Origin: Sesamum alatum | Lineage: Eukaryota; Streptophyta; Magnoliopsida; Lamiales; Pedaliaceae | Assembly (NCBI GenBank): GCA_034509735.1 | Contig: JACGWO010000004.1 | Span: forward strand, 25,277,395-25,341,394 | Direction: 5' to 3' | Length of the DNA stretch: 64,000 nucleotides | Shown here: positions 1 to 11,242 of the stretch, piece after piece | How positions within the stretch are numbered: position 1 is the first letter of the stretch | Layout of the letters: the number at the start of each line of letters is the position of its first letter | Notes under the pieces: model-generated | The model's database searches: none | Seen by the model: only the letters and a program-made list of their open reading frames with translations | What the model was told of the DNA's origin: nothing | Translations under genes and position numbers: made by a program

Positions 1-491
1 ATAAATAACTTTTAGTATTTTGCTTCTCAGAGAAGATTTGCAAGCTAGCAAACCCAAATCATCTATCGCTAAACAATTTAGATCTTCCAACTTCCTCATC
101 CTTAACTAGAGGAAACTGACCTAGCCATGGATGTCAAATCTGTAAGTTCATCTTGATTTTATCCATTCTACTCATTTGTTTTGAGTACTCATAATCCAAT
201 TATGGGACAATATTAAGTGGTTATGTGCCAAACCTAACAGACTAGAATCGCTATTCTTTGTCAAACAAAAGTAATTTTATTGATTAAATTATGTTATCCA
301 CAATTATCCAACAATAAATGGAACATATTTTTATATGCTAGGTTACATAATCCCCACAGACACAATCCTAACATGATCAGTGCTAAGCCTAAATAATCCT
401 TAGTCTTTGTAGCAACAACTTTGCCATTGCTAGACCTTAAGATCGTTTGTCTTAGTTTTACATTCCTCATCATCACCTGCAAACCACTCAC
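1..491 (-). pseudogene. Copia protease / GAG-pre-integrase remnant of element C
   Basis: Read on the minus strand, the stretch near 491-370 matches the segment just after the protease motif of element A: the two share L-Q-V followed by a basic stretch with K-L. Further left (about 110-1) the minus strand gives a run starting R-M-R-K-L-E-D-L and containing a C-x3-L-R-E pattern. This lines up with the R-M-K-K-L-V-D-S and E-S-C-L-R-G segment of element A's GAG-pre-integrase domain (11280-11365). Frames change several times and no intact polyprotein remains. The aspartic-protease D-T-G lies around 510-530 in degraded form. Confidence 0.65.
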
Positions 492-955
492 AGGTTATGA
501 ACGACTAGTATCCAGTACCAAAGAACAGAACAGTGATCATGTTGATACTCAATTCAAATGTCGCCTTCATTGGAGAGGAGATTTAGGAAACTCCCTCTTT
601 CAATGTCCCTTTTCTCGCAATTAATGCAAACATCATTCAGAACCTCTGACTGCCGAACCCTTTTCCTCATTCAGTTGATGTTGTTTGACCCTTCTTCCTC
701 TTCCTGCATCCGGCACCCTTGCCTTTCAATTCAAAGGTCGAAGCCTCCTCACTAGTACCGTCGGCGCAGATTTTTTCAATCGTTGCCCCGTATTGGACCA
801 AAGTTTTTATCAACTCATGAAGTTCTTTCTCAAGCCCATTCATGTTATAGTTGACTATAAATGGGTCGAGTAAGGGGAGAAGAGACTGAAGGATCATTTC
901 GATGTACATCTCTCTTTCAAGATCAGCTTGGAGGTCTTTGAGCATTTCCAAGAGG
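492..955 (-). pseudogene. C-terminal half of copia gag of element C (zinc-knuckle side)
   Basis: The minus-strand frame 951-667 encodes a gag (UBN2-type) segment closely parallel to element A residues encoded at 10330-10600. Shared landmarks are E-M-Y-I-(E/D)-x-I-L-Q-S-L, F-I-V-N-Y-N-M-N and a Lys/Arg-rich tail. A degraded zinc knuckle follows at about 640-590, where the first two cysteines of the C-x2-C are readable. Gag packages retrotransposon RNA into virus-like particles. At position 815-817 (minus strand) this copy has a CAA codon where element A has TAA, which shows what A lost. The reading frame stops abruptly at the inserted LTR at 956. Confidence 0.8.
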
Positions 956-3147
956 TATTAGAATAGGTGGCTAGAAAAGCAATTAGGTTGGCAGTTTTAG
1001 GAACTATTCGTCAATCTTTATTAATACAATATTATCCTGATGAATAGAGTAAGTATTCATCACTGGCACTGTGTTTTTTGTGCTTACTACTAACGTTGAA
1101 CGGAGTTTCAACGTCACAACAAATGCCCACAGACTAATTGGATAACCCATGTAGTTGGGCTACACATTGGATAGCGGCTAGGAAACCAACTTTTGAGGGT
1201 TGGTCTGAAACGTTCTAAGTTGAGGACCTCGAGATTGGGCATTGAGTGTCCTATTGAGACTTTCACTAAGTATTGCATTCACTAGGTGAGTGTCGAGTTT
1301 CATCGGCAACAAATGAAGGCCGTCATTGCAATTTTAGTGGGTTAGTTGGCAAGGTGGTCGACTGACTGAACTGACTCACGGGAATCATTATATGGAAGCC
1401 TTGGAGGCTTGGTCGGTATGACTGGAATTCCTGGTTCCGATAGTACGGGATTAGCCCTTAGACTTGAGGAATCATGACGTCACGTGAATAAGAAGATTGT
1501 ATCTTGGATCTGGTGAGAGGTGATCATTCTGTAAGATGGTCATTATAAGCTTTGTCCAGTGCAGTTGGAGTATGTAGCGAGGACGGTAGATTCCAAAATA
1601 GGATCTGTTTGCCGTCAGTATATGACGGTGATGTCTGCTATGCGCTCTGAGATGGTTTAGACTCTAAAATCTATGGCCATAGCAATTGATTGAGTAGGAA
1701 AGGATTTCCTACGTCGATCGATAAAGTAAACGCATCTCGAGTATCAAGCATATACGCCTAGTCAAGGATGGGAACCGATGCCCAATTCCATACCCTAGAC
1801 CAAGGTTGGGAGATAGCCGACCTTAGGATCATACTCGTACGGAATCAGCACCTAAACGTTCACGCCAACATTTACCTAGTCTCGAGTGCCATGGACAGTT
1901 GCTAGACGCCCCCCCATGGTGACGGGCTCCTGTTGGATACGAGCCCCAGTCTAGCTGAGGGTGAACCTAAAGGGTCACAAACAAATCACCGATGAGGTGA
2001 AGGAATTGACTTGGAGCCAGTTTTAGAGGATGATAAGTAATTGAATTACTATAGGATTGTCCGCTGGATGGACGGGCCGATATTGTATCGGGCCCTCGTT
2101 TTATCCATAAATGGGATTTATCGATTAAGTAGAGAATCGAAGCTTGGATCTTTTAATTGGATCAAAAAATTAAAAGATTAATGAGAATTATTTAATTGGA
2201 CCATGAATTAAATAGGATTTAATTAGTGGGCTTATTGTAATTGGATTATAATAAAATCCAGTCCATTAAATCTTGGCCCAAGAGAGGTGTTAATTCCACT
2301 TTTGGAATTAGAAGAAGTCCGAAGAAGTTGGACTTCTTCTAAAAGGGGATGACCGAAAATTACTTCTTTTGGAAACACTAAAATTGGCCTTGAAGGCCTT
2401 TGATGACAAGTTGACTTGTCTCTTTTGGAAAGAGACAAATCAATTCCAATCAAGCCTCTTTCACTTGGTATGATTAAATCATACCTTATGAAATGGTAGG
2501 CTTGATTGATGATTAATGGGATTGATTGTAATGTATCTAGACATCCTTGGATGAACCTTGACACATTCCAATAATCACATTAATAAAGTATATATATGTG
2601 TATATACTATAATCAAAGACAAGAGTTTTATTATTCATCTTTTTCTAGGAAAAAGAAGAACACTTAGTGCACACTCTCTCAAGCCATTTTCGGCCCCTTT
2701 CTCTTTACTCTCTAAATCCTCTTTGTTGTTTCATTGATCTAGGATCAATTGAAAAACAAAGTAAGATTAAGAAGGAATACTTTTTTAATAGTATAATCCC
2801 TTTTTTGATTTCATCCCCTAGATTCGTTTTTCTCTAGCAAGAAAAACGAGATCTCTGCCGGTGTGGTGTGGACTACATTAGAGAGTTTCTACGTTGAGGC
2901 CTCGCGTGGATGAATGTTGGGAGGAGATCAACCCGTGTAGCCGATCGGAGTAGAAAATCGAGAAAGGTATTTTACATTTATGTTCTTGTTTTTCCTCTTT
3001 TATTTCATAGCCATGAATGCTTAATTGTTATATTCATGTTTGTATTATGCTTTTGTACGTTTAAATTCTTTTATTCCGCACTTTTTTATCTCCACCGTGC
3101 TTCCGCCGCGCTTCCCCCGCGATCCCGGGTCGATCCGCTTTCCTTCA
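956..3147 (+). mobile_element. Solo LTR B1 (copia LTR family B), plus orientation, inside gag of element C
   Basis: The block starts TATTAGAATAGGTGGC and ends GATCCGCTTTCCTTCA. Its 2192 bp match the reverse complement of the solo LTR at 17483-19686 from end to end. The expected first two bases are TG; here the second base is A. Element C's gag reading breaks at 955 and resumes at 3148, so the insertion point is exact. The flanks are gagg/ggaag, which I read as a degraded 5 bp target duplication. No primer-binding site or internal region follows, so this is a solo LTR left by LTR-LTR recombination. Near 2585-2610 there is a TATA-rich run (tatatatgtgtatata) that could be the former promoter. 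Confidence 0.85.
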
Positions 3148-3525
3148 GGAAGGTTACCATCATCACTCCATGCTTTTGTACTGACGATCCTTCTATCTTC
3201 CTCGCTCTGAAGAATGCCTCCACTGCAGCATATCTAACATGCCGGTTTGGGACCCCATAGACTTGTTGCATTCGAAGCATCATCGAGCTAACATCCTCCA
3301 GCCTATCATACTGCTTCTGGATCCCATTATCCATGAATGCTAGTATGATACTGCGGACCTTCCAGTTGTCATCATGCCTCTTCTTGAACGTCAAACGTTC
3401 TTTAGGCGATGACCCTTCTGGCACGGTCTAAGAAGAAATCTTATCCAAAATATAAGTCTGGTTCTTTGAAATCTAAGACCATCTTAAGATTTCACAACCA
3501 GATGTGGTAATTCATTCCATTAGAC
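3148..3525 (-). pseudogene. N-terminal half of copia gag of element C
   Basis: The minus-strand frame 3424-3148 encodes a gag N-terminal segment matching element A at 10060-10330. Shared landmarks are P-E-G-S-(S/T)-P, R-K/K-V-R-S-I-I-L-A, and I-Q-K-Q-Y-(D/E)-R-L. Between 3525 and 3425 a further block aligns with A's N-Y-N-D-W-L region but contains in-frame stops, one of them TGA where element A has the Arg codon CGC. It rejoins the other gag half across the LTR inserted at 956-3147. Confidence 0.8.
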
Positions 3526-5546
3526 TTATTAGTCTCAAGTATAAGGGTTAGTGGATCCTTATACATCAACAATTAAACAGAAAAACATTCAGCAGATTAT
3601 AGCAATATTATGTTCAAGTTAATACTTGGTCTATTAGTCATTAACCCCTCCCACTTTTCTACGAAAGCCCATCACTCTCAAATGGGGTTTCGAGAAACCA
3701 TTTCCTAGTGGCTTGGGATCCATAAGCGCAATTATCCATGCCCCGCTTTTATGATTCCCATGGGAAAAGCCTCGTGGGCGGTATCCAATACCATTCGCAT
3801 CCAGTGAGATCTCCAAGATATTCTGCCTCACCTCTTCACATGATGCCGAGAACTCCAAGCGAATCATGCTACTCGATGTTAGGCCCGACCCATCAACCAA
3901 ATTATACCTCAACTGTCGTCGCCCAAAACTCGTAAGACAAAGAAACAACGAACGTATTCCTTTGTTCACAACAAAGGTGCAGTTTTCCCCTATTCCAAAT
4001 GTGTCACGACTCGTGAGACCACATTTGTGTACTGGTAGCTTCCTCACAACATTGCTATGGATGGAGGCTTGGACAGATCAAAACCATTTTGATCCAAGTC
4101 CATCATGGGCCTAATATTTCAACTTGATTAGGCCTGACCCATCAACCAAATCATACCTCAACTATCACCACCCACGACTCGTGAGACAAGAAAATAATTA
4201 GCATGTTTCTTTGTTCCCAACAATGGGTAGCTTTCCTTTATTCCAAATGTGCCACGACTCTTGGGACCACACCTGGATACCGGTAGCTTCCTCACCACGA
4301 TGCCGTGGATGGAAGGGTTGGACGGATCAAAACCATTTTGATCCAAGTCCATAGTAAGTCTAACATTTTAACTTGGTCCTACCAAGTGAGAGTTTGAAAA
4401 TGTTGACCGAGACCTCATCACATTAATGTTTTGTGTGCATATATATCCAATATTATAAAGCATTTAAATAAATTCATCGCATGCAAGTAAACCTAGCATA
4501 CCCCTATTAGATGATCACGAGCCCAACCTATGCGACCCACTGAGCCTGCAGAGAGTCTATGGCCTGTCTATGGTGGTCCTACACTATTACAAGAAATTAA
4601 CCCAATGTCATGCCAATGGGCCTTGTACTCTACTTGTTTCGTCTTGATATCTCACCTTAGGCCTTCGCCAACATGGGCCTCATTTTTCTCCATGGGCTTT
4701 CTTATTATACATAAAATGTAAAACCTCACCAAAAAATTTCTACTCACTCTCATTACAAAAGAAATGGAATACATGGGAAATAAAGAAAAAAATACAAGCC
4801 TTAACATCATGAGGCAAAAGTGGGAGATAATAGTCTCAAAATAAGAGGCACGCAGGCCCCACCCAACAAGAATTTAAAATCATACACTGGTTAATGGGCT
4901 TCGTGTTCATCACTTGCTAATCCAATTACAAAAGTACAACATATTACATATCCAATATAATCATGCTCATTATTATTACAACCCATGTATGAAATCAATG
5001 ATATCCAAATCATTACATAACATAATTAAATGCAGAAAAATACATGTCAAAATGCAATTAAAATGGGATATTAGAAATCTCGTACAATCCATGTACATTT
5101 TTTTTATTTGGAAACTATTTCCAAAATAATTTTAGGCAATTTAATTTTAGAAAAAATCATTCTCAACTAAAATTAAATTAGCCGTAAATTAAATATTTCA
5201 GAAAAATATGAAGAATACCAGAAAATTCAATTTTTTGAAAAAAACGGCCCAGTCGTTCAGCTGCAATCCGGCCCGCGCGCGCGTCCTGTGCACGCGCGGC
5301 TGCTGCTACTGCTGAATTTTTTTTAATGCACATAAAAAACTGAAACAAATAACCAAATTTCAAAAAATCCAATTTTCTAAAATCACCTAATTATCCATAA
5401 TTAATCAACATAATTAAACATGCAAATTTCAACAAATAATTATGAAAATTAAAAGCAATAAACGCATGCTTTTAAAGCTAATCTAAACACGATGAACATG
5501 CTTGCACATGTAAAACATGTAATCCATAGCCAATACGACGATCAGA
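3526..5546 (-). other. 5' leader of element C (between primer-binding site and gag)
   Basis: This non-coding stretch of about 2 kb lies between the PBS and gag of element C. It is clearly homologous to the leader of element A (7912-9926): both carry the phrase 'gctcagtgggtcgcatagg', copies of 'cacgactcgtgagac', and a GC-rich patch (here about 5243-5310). Open frames here, for example 4047-3634 on the minus strand, are leader sequence and not genes. The first third (3879-4376) is tandemly duplicated; see the separate entry. Confidence 0.65.
3879..4376. repeat. 249 bp tandem duplication in the leader of element C
   Basis: Two adjacent copies start at 3879 and 4128, each with ttaggcc(c/t)gacccatcaac, and run through 'caaaaccattttgatccaag' near their ends. 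Each copy contains a version of the near-palindrome cacgactcgtg. Element A has only one copy of this block (about 9385-9640), so the duplication happened in the C lineage. Confidence 0.75.
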
Positions 5547-5558
5547 GCTCTGATACCA
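5547..5558 (-). promoter_or_regulatory. Primer-binding site of element C (initiator tRNA-Met)
   Basis: Read on the minus strand this is TGGTATCAGAGC, exactly complementary to the 3' end of plant initiator tRNA-Met, the usual primer for plant copia reverse transcription. It sits 2 nt inside the LTR edge at 5561. This fixes element C's orientation as minus. Confidence 0.9.
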
Positions 5559-5560
5559 CT

Positions 5561-5928
5561 TGAAGGAAAGCGGATCGGCCTAGGAACACGGCGGAAGCGC
5601 GGTGGAGATAAAAACGTGCAAGATAATAGAATTTAAATCGCGTTCAAGGGGTGTGCCCTTGAATATAAAAATATTCATATAATGCAAAATCATTTATGAC
5701 TATGGAATAAAAGAGCACAAATGAGAACATAAACATAGAGTATTTTTCTCGATTTTCTACTCCGATCGGCTACACGCGTTGAACTCCTCCCGATGTTCAT
5801 CCGCGCAAGGCCTCAATATAGAGACCTACTAAATACGTCCACACCACACGGGAATTCTCATCCTCGTGCTAGCAAGGAATGAATCCATGGAAGAGGAAAT
5901 CGAAACCACACTATCGATTCGTATGTAT
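5561..5928 (-). mobile_element. 5' LTR of element C, first part
   Basis: The LTR edge TGAAGGAAAGCGGATCGG is identical in form to the edge of the solo LTR at 17483. The following 'gctacacgcg', 'cctcccgatgttc' and 'gtccacaccacac' phrases match 17483-17850 in order. The LTR is cut at 5928 by insertion of element A and resumes at 15952. Confidence 0.8.
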
Positions 5929-7898
5929 TGTTAGAATAGGTGACCGTGAAGCCAATTTGATTAGGCTAATATAACCTATGTCTGAACAATTTCAGAGTTT
6001 TAATAAATTGTAATGAATGAGAAAGTGATATTCATTTGGCTTATATTTTGTCTGTGTTCACTTTACTGTTTTACTATAATTGTTCACTGCACAAGCAAAG
6101 CCCACAGACTGAGATCACATTCTAGGAAACTGGAACTGCGCATTGGATGGTAGGTTCATGAAATCAGTTTCTCCGGATCGGTCTAAAATACTCATAGTCA
6201 AGGAATCTCGAGATAGGGTATCGAGAATCCATTTGAGACTTTCACTAAGCATCCGTAGTCATATTTCATCGACAAGTGACGAGGCTCGTCCATGCAGTGT
6301 CAGTGGGTCAGCCAACTAGGTGGCTGCTGACTGAGGTGACTCGTGGGAACCGTCATATGGAAGACCTTGAGTAGGGTCAGTTAGGTATGACTTGTATTCC
6401 CGGTCAACAGTACAAGTTGATCCTTGGACTTGAGGGATTACTGAGTTCATCTGCATACCGTGCCTGTATCTTAAGTATAGCGAGAGGCTGCCAAGTCATA
6501 GTCACTCGGTAGTCATAAGCCCTATCTAGTACAATCAAAATGTGTAGTATGATAGTAGATCCCGAGATAGGATCCATCCCCGGTCAGAAGGATGACGGTG
6601 ATATCTCACTTTACTCTGAGACTCGTCCCTGATAAATCTGTGGCCACAGTAACTGAACAAAAGGGTAGGACCCCTGTGACGTTTAGTATGGACGAGGCAA
6701 GGCTTAGGTCGAAAATAGGTACCTATATTTCCATGCCCTAGACTCTAAGTAGTGAGATTGTAGATGGAAGGATAGACGTACTACACAGCCTAAATGTTCA
6801 CACCATAAATATTCACCTAGTCTCTAGTGCCATGGACCATTGCTAGACGGCCCACCCATGGGTAACAGACGAATTCCTGTCATAGGATGTTGGGAATTGG
6901 ACCAAGTCTAGCTGGGGGTGAACCTAAAGAGTCACACACAATCCGCACACATCATAAGGGTATTTAATTTAGAATTAAATTTAGAGACGATTGAATGATT
7001 TAAATTGGATTTAACCGGTTCTCTTTTTCTTGGGATGTTGATTCCTTTAATTAGATTAAGAGGAATTAACTAAAATAAATAAATTGTGTGGGCTTAAAAG
7101 AAATATTTATTATTCCTTTTTTTTATTTAAAAACCCCTTGGATTATTTAAATGGGATTTAAATATTCCATAAAATACATGAATGGTTGAGATTAAAGAGG
7201 ACAGATGAATGGCTAGGACTGGTTTGACCAATCTAACCTAGTTTGACTAGGATTTTGACCTAGTCAAATTAAGCTTCTAAAGTTGGAGTTTGAAGAGGAA
7301 TAGGATTCCTCCTCTATATATACTCCTAGGTTTACACTTTAGAATGATGATGAAATTCAAGAAACACACACAAACACTCCACACGTTTTCTCTCCCTCTT
7401 GCTTGGCCACTCCCCTTCTCCCAAGAACAAGTTCTTGATTCTTTGTTTCATACATTGATTCTAAGGAGGACTGATCACATTAATTCATAACGTTTGGTCG
7501 ATCCATCCTCTCTAAATACTTCCTCTTGATTTTTTGCTTGCACGAGGATCAACATACGTGGGCAGATTGCATGTACGATTTAGAGGGTCTCAAATTCGAG
7601 ATATTGGTGCAAAACGGGGAACAACGCGAGTAGCGGTTTGAAGACAAAACAACAACCGGGTAGGTTATTTCGTTTTGGTATTTTCGATTTCTTCAACCCT
7701 ATGGCCTCCATGATTTTCATGTATTTAATTTAGTCATGAGATACACCGAAGACCCGGGAGGTTCAAGGGAACACCCCTTGAACGTATTGTTTTAATTCAT
7801 GCTTGAGCATGCTTTAAATTTTTATAATTCTATTTTATATCGCGCTTCCGCATTCGCGCTCCTCCTGGGACGATCCACACGCCTAGCATAAGCTGTCA
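5929..7898 (+). repeat. 5' LTR of element A (1970 bp)
   Basis: It runs from TGTTAGAATAGGTGACC to cctagcataagctgtca, and aligns over its whole length with 13950-15951. It contains the block gtctagctg(g/a)gggtgaacct near 6906, shared with other LTR families in this window, and a TATA-like box near 7314 followed by a CA/CT-rich stretch. Confidence 0.93.
7312..7323 (+). promoter_or_regulatory. Probable TATA box of the element A 5' LTR
   Basis: The sequence ctctatatatac lies about 575 bp before the LTR end and is followed by ACAC- and pyrimidine-rich leader sequence. The same string is conserved in the 3' LTR at about 15365-15376. It is the best promoter candidate in the LTR. This is inference from position and sequence only. 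Confidence 0.45.
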
Positions 7899-7899
7899 G

Positions 7900-7911
7900 T
7901 GGTATTAGAGC
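7900..7911 (+). promoter_or_regulatory. Primer-binding site of element A
   Basis: The sequence TGGTATTAGAGC begins 2 nt after the LTR end at 7898 and differs by one base from the initiator tRNA-Met complement found intact in element C (5547-5558). The changed position is C to T. Confidence 0.9.
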
Positions 7912-9926
7912 CCAGTTCGGTGTATAGGCCTAGGATTTTATGTGTGTTACGGCATGAAAACGTGTAAAAGCATGATTTACGTGTTTCTTGATTTATATTT
8001 TCAAGCATGTCGTTTTTCATGTTGTTTATCGCATTGGTGATACATGAGTTCTTGGTGATCTTCGTGTTTCTTGATTTATTGGAAAACGGAGCAGAAATAA
8101 TAAAATGGAATAAGAAAATGGCATTCGCGGCAGCCAAAGGCTGACCACGCACGCACAGGCAGGGGAGCCTGTGCGCGGCCGCCCGGCCAAGCGCGCGCAG
8201 CACGCTCGCAGAGAGCTGCAGGCGCTGTCGGCCACGGGGGCTAGATGCGCGGCCAGTCACGTTGTGCGCGCGCATGGGCTGCGCTGCCAGGCGCGCGCAG
8301 GCACACAACAGAGTCCGGGCGCGCCCGATGCACATACGCGCGCTACAGGGCTGCGTAACAGGGTAGCCTGCACAGGCAGGGGTGCCTATGCGCGCCCGCC
8401 CGGCCAGCGCGCACGCAGGCAAGCAGACCCTGCCTGCAGCCAGGCGCACGCGCAGGCGGCGAGCAGGGCCTGCCAGCCTGCCTGCCCTGGCTAGCCACCA
8501 CCGGCAGCGGTGACCCTTGGCCGTTCCGGTGGTTTTCTTGCTTCTTACGTTTTTGGAATATTTTTTAAAAAATATTTATTATTTTGCTTGGTTTGGAACC
8601 TCAAAATTTTAATATTTTTTGAATAATGAGGAAAGGTTTTCCTAACAAGAAAAGGATTACCAATATTACACCAAGTTTACATGTATACCTTGTTCTTTTA
8701 ATTCTTCTATGAATTATATGATTTGATATCATGGCTTATGTGCATTTTCGATGATTGGATATCATGAATTATGTGCGTTGATTGAGAACGAATGATCACA
8801 AGCCCTAGACCGAATGTATGGTTCAATTTTATGTTGGGCCTGTGTGCCTCATTTTTTTTTCTCCTCCTCTTTTCTGGTTGCCTTGGAATAATAAGCCTTT
8901 CTATCTCCTTCCAATTGTACTCCCCCCGGGTTATCGCTGGGGTTTCTTTTTAAATTTGTAATGAGAGTAGTATAGTGGTGAGGTAGTATTTTTTTTATTT
9001 TATCTCCATGGTGGAGATGAAGGATGGTCCAGAAAGGAGAATCCAAGGAGTTCCATGGAGGCCCGGTGGAGAAGGAGGGAAGGCCCATCAGTGTGTTGAT
9101 AGGTTACTATTATTAAATGTAATAGTTTAGGACCAATCTTAGATTGACCATAGATCCACTGTGGGCTCAGTGGGTCGCATAGGATTCGGACTTATGATCA
9201 TCCAATAGGGGCGTGCTAGGCTTTAATTTTGCATTTGGCTTTTATGGTGAATGAATGGTTTATTTATCGTATTACTGTTATGGCATGCAAATCTTTATGA
9301 TGCATTATGGATGTATGTATGTATGAGATCTCGGTCATTAAACTCTCACTTGGTTGGACCAAGTTGAATATTAGACCCTTAATAAATGGACTAGGACTCT
9401 AGGAGTTCGTCCAAGCTTTTCATCCATGGCAAAGTGAGAAGCTAGTTTCAGTCGATAGCATGGTCTCACGAGTCGTGGCACGACTATCGTGCTGAAAAGA
9501 AGCTGCACTTTATCATGAACGAAGAATACACTATTGTTGCTTGTCTCACGAGTCGTGGGGGTAGTAGTGAGTGCTATGATTCGATTGATTGGGTCGGGTC
9601 TAACACCTGAATAACGTGATTCACTTTGAGTCCTCGGGATCACGTTAAAGGGTGAGGCAGATATCTTGGGAATCTAGTGGAACAAGAATGGTATGGAATA
9701 CCTCCCATAGGTTGTTTTCCATGCGAATGGTAAAAGGGTATGGAAGATATCACTATGGATCCCAAGCCCACTAAAAAAAAAATCCCGAAACAACGTTTGA
9801 GAGTGTCGTGTTTTCATAGAAATAGTGAGAGAATTAAATGCCTGAAATCCAAGTCTTTAATTTGTATCAAAACTTTTACTTTAATTCAGTTGATTTAGTT
9901 CTATTTTTATATGTAGATTTAAAACA
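7912..9926 (+). other. 5' leader of element A (non-coding)
   Basis: About 2 kb without a supportable gene separates the PBS and gag, homologous to the leader of element C. It includes a strongly GC-rich segment (8135-8510), a poly-T/purine-rich stretch near 8850-9080, and two copies of ctcacgagtcgtgg (around 9464 and 9545). Open frames in the GC-rich part exist on both strands because stops are rare there, and they are not genes. Confidence 0.65.
8135..8510. repeat. GC-rich repetitive patch in the element A leader
   Basis: This stretch of about 375 bp is dense in GCGCGC, GCAGGC and CCGCCCGGCC. A block of about 50 bp recurs: gcacaggcaggggagcctgtg (from 8154) and gcacaggcaggggtgcctatg (from 8370), each followed by a cgcccggcca...gcgcgc segment. 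It stands out sharply from the AT-rich surroundings and may form stable stem-loops. Confidence 0.7.
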
Positions 9927-10501
9927 ATGTCTAAGAACTCATTATCAACCGTACTTGAAACAAACAAGTTTAATTGAACCAATTACAATGACTGGTTGCG
10001 CAATCTGAGGATAGTCCTTAATTACGAGAACCAAGACTATGTCATGGACAAGTTGTTTCCTCGGACCTTGCCGGAAGGATCCACGCCCAACGAACGTGAG
10101 ACGTTCGAGACTTGGCATCAGGATAATCGAAAAGTCCGTAGCATCATACTTGCCTCTATGACCAATGAGATTCAGAAGCAGTATGAGAGGCTAGACAATG
10201 TCCCTTCCATAATGGCTCACCTGAAGATTGCTATGCAGTTCCGGACCGACATACTAGGTATGTCGCGACGAAGGTGTTCTTTGGAACCACAATGACCGAA
10301 GGGTCCTCTGTATATGAGCATGGGGTCAAGATGCTTACCTTGGTGGAGAAGCTCAAAGACCTCAAAGCAGGGCTCAATAACGAGATGTACATTGATGTGA
10401 TCCTTCAGTCACTCCCACCCTCCTTCGACCAATTCATTGTTAACTACAACATGAATGCTCTTGAGAAGGGTATTCATGAGTTAATGAATATATTGGTGTA
10501 A
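9927..10501 (+). pseudogene. Copia gag (UBN2-type), element A, broken
   Basis: Gag forms the particle that packages element RNA. The ATG at 9927 starts the frame and also matches the expected distance from the PBS. A TGA at 9975 breaks it at codon 17, inside the conserved T-N-K-F-N segment. Reading continues in the same frame with N-Y-N-D-W-L, P-E-G-S-T-P and V-R-S-I-I-L-A to about 10250, where it shifts frame. It goes on with F-F-G-T-T-M-T-E-G-S-S and F-I-V-N-Y-N-M-N to a TAA at 10499. Element C has a CAA glutamine codon at that place, so this stop is a C-to-T change. Confidence 0.88.
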
Positions 10502-11242
10502 TACAAGGCAACGATCAAAAAGTCTGCACCATCGGTATTGTTTGGAGAGGCTTCAACTTTCAAGACGAAAGATAAGGGTGCCGAACATTGGAAAAGGAAG
10601 AAGGGAAAGGGAAAGGGAAAGGCCGTTAAAGCCGCTACCAACACTAAGAGTGTTCCCATTGCCAAGGTGGGGAAAGGCAAAGGGAAAAGAAAGGTTGACT
10701 CAAAGCAACAGTCGAGGGCAAATGACATATGTATTCATTGCCGTGAGAAAGGGCATTGGAAGAGGGATTGCCCCAAACTCCTCTCCAAGCAAGGTATATT
10801 TGTGATTGAGGTTAATATGGTTACTAACTCTACCTCTAGGGTATTAGATACCGGTTGTGGAGCTCACATTTGCAATGACTTGTAGGTGTTGAAAAGAAGC
10901 AGAAAGCTGAGTAGCGGTGAAATAGTTCAAAAGCTTGAAAATGGCAAGGCCATCTCGGCAAAAGCCATAGGATCCGTCACCTTAGTAGTTAGTGATCGTA
11001 TTCATATAGAATTAGAGCAGGTTTATTATGCACCTAGCATGATTAAAAACATCATTTCCATTTCATTATTAGACAATAGAGGTTATGAGTTTTCAATCAA
11101 TAAAAATTGCTTTTATTTGATGAAGGGTGGATTTACTAATCTTCTTGGTACGCTTAATAACGGTCTCTATATCTTACAACAAACAAATTTCGTAATGAAT
11201 GCTCAACACAAACGTAAAGTAGATAATGACGGGAACGCATGA
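10502..11242 (+). pseudogene. Gag zinc knuckle and aspartic protease region, element A
   Basis: One frame continues from gag. A Lys/Gly-rich basic tract (10580-10700) is followed by a CCHC zinc knuckle at 10730-10771 (C-x2-C-x4-H-x4-C), which binds element RNA. The retropepsin active site V-L-D-T-G lies at 10841-10855. A TAG at 10883 interrupts the frame where element C has CAG. After it, the downstream part (Q-V-Y-Y-A-P, N-I-I-S-I-S-L-L-D) is well preserved to a TGA at 11240, just before the W-H-A-R-L-G-H motif of the next domain. Confidence 0.88.

Noticed and set aside
3634..4352. Minus- and plus-strand open frames of 60-137 residues
   Set aside because: They lie in the non-coding leader of element C and follow its tandem duplication, with no known domain.
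7883..8494. Long overlapping open frames on both strands in the GC-rich leader of element A
   Set aside because: Stops are rare in GC-rich repeats. No motif is recognisable, and the position is the retrotransposon leader.
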